From assembly GCF_964204865.1 (NCBI RefSeq), contig NC_135258.1:8485001-8549000 (forward strand): a stretch of DNA of 64,000 bases. Direction: 5' to 3'. A program made the position numbers and the translations under genes. The stretch is from Styela clava (taxonomy: Eukaryota; Chordata; Ascidiacea; Stolidobranchia; Styelidae). This document shows, in pieces, positions 60,192 to 64,000 of this stretch (the stretch's first letter is position 1; each line of letters starts with the position of its first letter). A model generated the notes under the pieces. The model had not been told where the DNA came from. It searched no databases and worked only from the letters and a program-made list of their open reading frames with translations.

Positions 60192-63107
60192 ATGTCTAGT
60201 GCATTGAGATACCCATGTGCCACCTGTTCCATTGAATGCATTGACGAGTGCATTGAATGTGAAATGTGTGAGACCTGGACACATGCTTCCTGTCTTGGAG
60301 AACAACCAAAAGTCATGGAAGTATGGAGCAAGAAAGACATGCACTTTTTATGTGCAAGGTGCTTGTGCCCGAATCAAAAGTTCGATTACGACATGGCGTT
60401 ACGGATGTTAGCAGGTCGCCCTTACTTGACCAAATCGTTGCATTGTTTGTTAGGCAATCACCAACTTATACCTTTAGAAGCACCACAATCTGAGAATCAT
60501 ATAAGAGAATGTGCAGTGTCTAAGAATATTTTGCAAAAGTTTCATCCAATCATGCTGGACTGTTTTACTCCAATGTACGTGGAAGGCGATGGAAACTGCT
60601 TATACAGGGCAGTATCCGTCTCGTTATATGGAACACAAGACTATCACAAACATTTACGCCTCTTGACAGCAATTGAAATTATGGAACATCAAGAATTTTA
60701 CGACATAGAATTTCCTGCTTTCAAAAACCCGATTTATGATGATCGGGTTGTGACATCAAAATACTCGGATTTGATACATTCAGCTCGAACGGATGGATGT
60801 TTTTCAGAAATGATGCACATGTATGGCTTGAGTTCAGTTATCAAAGCTCCGATTCAATCTTATTACCCTCAAACCAGCGCCAACGTTTTCCTAAGCCAGC
60901 CTTTCACAAGGAAAATTTGTGGCCGTGACGTCAGAGCCACGCAACAATCGAAAACGACAATAATGTGGACCCAAATGACGATTCCTCCAACAGCCAAAGA
61001 TTTTAGAACAAATCATTTTGTACCTCTCCTCGAAGAACCAGTTCAAAAATACGATACGATTTTAATTCCGGATTCCCCTAGTATACTATCGGACTCGGAA
61101 ACATTTTGTAATGATGACAAATTAATATCAGACGAGTCGACCAGCAAAGACGAACATGTTGATGCAGCAAAGGACTCTGCAACTGTAGATGTTGTAACTC
61201 CTGACATGCCTCATTCTATATCCGATACATGCAGAGTATCCAATAATCGAGGCGTTCCTCTGCCAAACGGTAAATTCCTAAGCTTGGAACATATTATTCA
61301 AATTTTTGGCCGTTGTGAACCAGGCACGGTGTTACCTGAAATTCCAACTGGTAGCAAAGAAAATGTATATTTTCTCATCACAAACACCAAAAATGCAGAG
61401 AATCGTAGGAATGGATACCGAAGCGAATTTTCGGACGATTGTGGCGTCTGGAATTCTAAGAAAGGCACATCTCCTAAAACGTTTTATTTTGTGGAAGAAG
61501 GTTGTAGGCCCAAAAAAGTTTTTAAAAAAGCGGGACAATTTTGCAACGAAAAAGAAATCAAAGGAAGAAGAACCTACATTCCATTAATCCCACAACCGAG
61601 TTCTGAACAATTGCTCGAAATACAGCGTTACTACGCGTCTCTGAAAGGGACTATAATGTTTAAAAAACGTGTTACGTGTATACTGTCAGCGCCGACATAT
61701 TTAATAAAGGTCAAAGATGAAATTGCTCTGGTTGAGTTTGTCGGCAGTAATCAAGTGAAAACCATCCATTGCAATGCAAAATGTGATGAACAGTATTTTC
61801 GTACCAGACCGGCCACCCTCGAGAAAATTTCACAAGAATTGCAACAAAAGAAGCCGAGAGAGGTTTACAATGACTTTCTCCTACAAGACAAAGAATTAGT
61901 ACAAACACCGAGGAATCTCTGTCAACTGTACTCTAAAAAGCACAACGACAAAAAAACAAAAAACAACCATAATGGTCCCGTCGGAAATCTAGCTGACAGA
62001 ATGCTGCGTGTTGTTTCCCTATGTCAGCAGGAACCAATGGTCCGCTCCGTCACTTTTACCAGTAATAGTATCGGTGTGACAATATTCAGCGACGATCAAA
62101 TCAGCGACATTAAACGATTTTGTTGTACAGGCCGAACACCACTAACTGTGGACAAAACTTTCAATCTGTGCGAGATTCATGTGACAGTGACCACATTTAA
62201 GAATTTATCTGTAACAAATAAAACAACTGGGGAACCACCAATTATGCTCGGACCTTTATACATTCACTCGTCATCTTCTGCAAAATGCTATAATCAATTT
62301 TTCTCATTACTTTCCGGTGCTTTAAACGACGTTGATACAAAATTACTGACAATAGGAACTGATGATGAAAAAGCTATGCGTAAATCAATCTCTGAAAACT
62401 TTCCTGATTCAACTAATATAATATGCTCTCGTCATCTGAAGAGTAATGTCGAGGAATTTATGAAAAATAAAGTGGGGCTGAATATGAGCGAAAGAAGACG
62501 CATTAATGAGACCATCTTTGGACGTACAGGGATAATAACAACTGAAAATGAAGAATCATTTGCGAAAAAGACTTCGGATCTACTACACAATACAGAAAAC
62601 CCGTCATTGAGGAATTATTTGGTAAGACGGGTTTTACCGCTGATAAAGAAGGGTATTTTTTGCGTAACAAAGAACAAACAGCTTAGCGCACACTGGACTA
62701 ACAACAACACGGAAAGTATGAACCACGTACTCAAGCACATGATTGATTGGAAATCTACAAACATAGATATTCTCATAGAGCGGCTGATTGCTCACACAAA
62801 AGCCCAATATAAAGATGTGGAGCGTGCGCTTATTGGAGTAGGCAATTACCGTCTGGCAACTGAGTTTAATCATTTTTTCATTGCCCCAAACAAATATTTT
62901 GGGAAATCAAAAGAAGAAAAATTAAATTTACTAAAAAGATTTCTTACCTACTCTTCAATTAATCAACGAAAATCGTTGCTGTCATCGGATGGAATGTTAA
63001 TGATCGGAGTAAATTCATCTGGTGGCAGAAAACCGTGTCAAAGAAAACGACCTCGATCCGAAAAAACCCGAACTGTAAAGAAACTCAAGACAAGAAACAA
63101 AAACTAA
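60192..63107 (+). CDS. PHD-OTU-MULE transposase
   Basis: Single 971-residue open frame. Residues 9-57 form a C4HC3 PHD-type zinc finger (C9, C12, C23, C26, H31, C34, C54, C57), a fold that often reads histone tails. Residues 125-280 form an OTU cysteine-protease domain: VEGDGNCLYRAVS with D133 and C136, and NHFVPLL with H275, all catalytic positions kept. After a low-complexity acidic linker and a Cys/Lys-rich middle region comes a MULE DDE core: TVDKTFNL (D654), TIGTDDEKAM (D724), CSRH (C745, H748; the CxxH typical of the superfamily) and NNTESMNHVLK (E841). The C-terminus is Lys/Arg-rich (a nuclear signal). It presumably excises and inserts the surrounding element in the nucleus. ATG 60192 is the first Met before the zinc finger. 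The OTU domain should confer deubiquitinase-like activity, with unknown role in transposition. The frame is intact. Confidence 0.9.
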   Translation: MSSALRYPCATCSIECIDECIECEMCETWTHASCLGEQPKVMEVWSKKDMHFLCARCLCPNQKFDYDMALRMLAGRPYLTKSLHCLLGNHQLIPLEAPQSENHIRECAVSKNILQKFHPIMLDCFTPMYVEGDGNCLYRAVSVSLYGTQDYHKHLRLLTAIEIMEHQEFYDIEFPAFKNPIYDDRVVTSKYSDLIHSARTDGCFSEMMHMYGLSSVIKAPIQSYYPQTSANVFLSQPFTRKICGRDVRATQQSKTTIMWTQMTIPPTAKDFRTNHFVPLLEEPVQKYDTILIPDSPSILSDSETFCNDDKLISDESTSKDEHVDAAKDSATVDVVTPDMPHSISDTCRVSNNRGVPLPNGKFLSLEHIIQIFGRCEPGTVLPEIPTGSKENVYFLITNTKNAENRRNGYRSEFSDDCGVWNSKKGTSPKTFYFVEEGCRPKKVFKKAGQFCNEKEIKGRRTYIPLIPQPSSEQLLEIQRYYASLKGTIMFKKRVTCILSAPTYLIKVKDEIALVEFVGSNQVKTIHCNAKCDEQYFRTRPATLEKISQELQQKKPREVYNDFLLQDKELVQTPRNLCQLYSKKHNDKKTKNNHNGPVGNLADRMLRVVSLCQQEPMVRSVTFTSNSIGVTIFSDDQISDIKRFCCTGRTPLTVDKTFNLCEIHVTVTTFKNLSVTNKTTGEPPIMLGPLYIHSSSSAKCYNQFFSLLSGALNDVDTKLLTIGTDDEKAMRKSISENFPDSTNIICSRHLKSNVEEFMKNKVGLNMSERRRINETIFGRTGIITTENEESFAKKTSDLLHNTENPSLRNYLVRRVLPLIKKGIFCVTKNKQLSAHWTNNNTESMNHVLKHMIDWKSTNIDILIERLIAHTKAQYKDVERALIGVGNYRLATEFNHFFIAPNKYFGKSKEEKLNLLKRFLTYSSINQRKSLLSSDGMLMIGVNSSGGRKPCQRKRPRSEKTRTVKKLKTRNKN

Positions 63108-63424
63108 GTTGAATTTTACGCATGTCTCGTGTTTTGTTTATTCTTTCATTTCTTCGGTTCTTTCCTTTTTTTTAAATATTTTTAATCGTTCCCACTTCCC
63201 GTTAGTTAGTTTTCAATATTCTATTTTTGTCTATTCATTTTTTTGTTGTATTTTTTCTATTTTTTTCTACTCTTGTAAAATACAAAAACCTCCACTGGCA
63301 GAACGAATTTGAGCATGAGTTCCTACGTTTAAGTTGGTGAAAAATTATAAGAAAGCACGTTTTATATTTTGCGTATAAATTTCGAGACCTAGTGGGGAAA
63401 TTAACAATCTGCAGCTAAGTCAAT

Positions 63425-64000
63425 AGCATATTAGTAAATTTTGAAGGAGTCATTTTAGAATTTAGAGGATCAGATTTGTATGTATGTAGGTAAACAAGAG
63501 GACGATGCTTAAATATATGGACACGAAGCAATATGTAATCTATCAAGGTAGATTACAGTGCCGGAACAGCAGTCTTACGGGTCACACGAACTTAAATAAC
63601 AACATCATCTCTAATAATGACAGATTTAGGTGGATATTCATGTTGTGCTACATAGTTACAATACCTGCACAAGAATGTTTGTGGAAACAATTTTTATTTG
63701 TTCCAATCTGAATCTATGTTATCTTATCTACAAGGAAAATTAAAGACTAATAACATGTAAGAGGGTTTTGATTATCAATTTTTATCATCAATTCATATTG
63801 ATAAGAGATGATTCAGGAATTCATTGCTCAATTTACACCCGCTAGGTGGCGTAAAATGAAATTGTTATTTTCTATCATTCTATCCCCCTCAATTTTCCCA
63901 TTTTACTTGGGAAATCGCTTGGAGGGACATAAAATGTCCTTCGCAAGATATCTACAAGTCCGTTCTGGTAGGTTTATGTAGGTTTTCCACTCCGTTCCGG
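63425..64000 (-). repeat. MULE right inverted arm (partial)
   Basis: Complement of the left arm from 59290 out to about 58704, with scattered substitutions and small indels (for example a TTTAGAATTTAGAGG stretch for a shorter left-arm equivalent). The CCGGAACGG-containing outer tandem part is cut by the window edge. Confidence 0.9.

Larger units (their letters stand above)
58334..64000 (+). mobile_element. Mutator-like (MULE) DNA transposon, right end off window
   Basis: Long inverted arms (58334-59290 and 63425 to beyond 64000) flank a single transposase gene in a 4.1 kb centre. From 58704 inward the left arm matches the complement of the right arm almost continuously. The window ends before the right terminus, so the target duplication cannot be read. 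If the arms are equal the element is about 6 kb and ends near 64370. Arms approaching 1 kb plus a DDE/CxxH transposase fit the Mutator superfamily. The open transposase frame and similar arms suggest a recently active copy. Confidence 0.9.

Overview
This 64 kb window is eukaryotic nuclear DNA, AT-rich, with multi-exon genes, short to medium introns (about 0.2-1.3 kb) and many small DNA transposons. Gene content (a chitobiase-type hexosaminidase, animal-type cytosolic sulfotransferases, an OTULIN-like deubiquitinase) points to an invertebrate animal. A tunicate would fit, but that is an inference from style and not proven. All exon models below were built by hand from reading frame, GT/AG sites and phase.

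Layout. 1-6.4 kb: no gene seen; foldback and MITE-like elements plus a tRNA-headed SINE on the minus strand. 6.4-11.8 kb: a region bounded by CACTGTTAAAAA inverted ends, holding a seven-copy ~51 bp tandem array and the 3' exons of an unrecognised plus-strand gene (8.1-10.2 kb). 12.1-24.5 kb: an 18-exon gene for an 883-residue chitobiase-like GH20 enzyme with signal peptide and probable GPI-anchor signal; its introns carry several MITEs. 25.2-51.2 kb: a segmental triplication of about 6.5-7.5 kb units, two direct and one inverted, each with one six-exon cytosolic sulfotransferase of 305 residues. The second and third genes lie tail to tail with a 2.1 kb hAT element between them. 51.2-55.7 kb: duplicated non-coding sequence, a SINE copy, an inverted minisatellite and a 772 bp hAT-type element. 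55.8-57.6 kb: a two-exon OTULIN-like gene. 58.3 kb to the window end: a Mutator-like (MULE) DNA transposon with arms of about 1 kb, encoding a 971-residue PHD-OTU-MULE transposase; the right arm runs off the window.

The genes do not form an operon or a visible pathway. Chitobiase (extracellular glycan hydrolysis), sulfotransferases (sulfonation of small molecules) and OTULIN (linear ubiquitin removal) look like independent loci. The strongest theme is mobile-element activity. Several insertions have readable target-site duplications, and two can be dated relative to the triplication because sister units keep the empty site. The most unusual object is the PHD-OTU-MULE transposon, which happens to sit next to a cellular OTU-superfamily protease gene.
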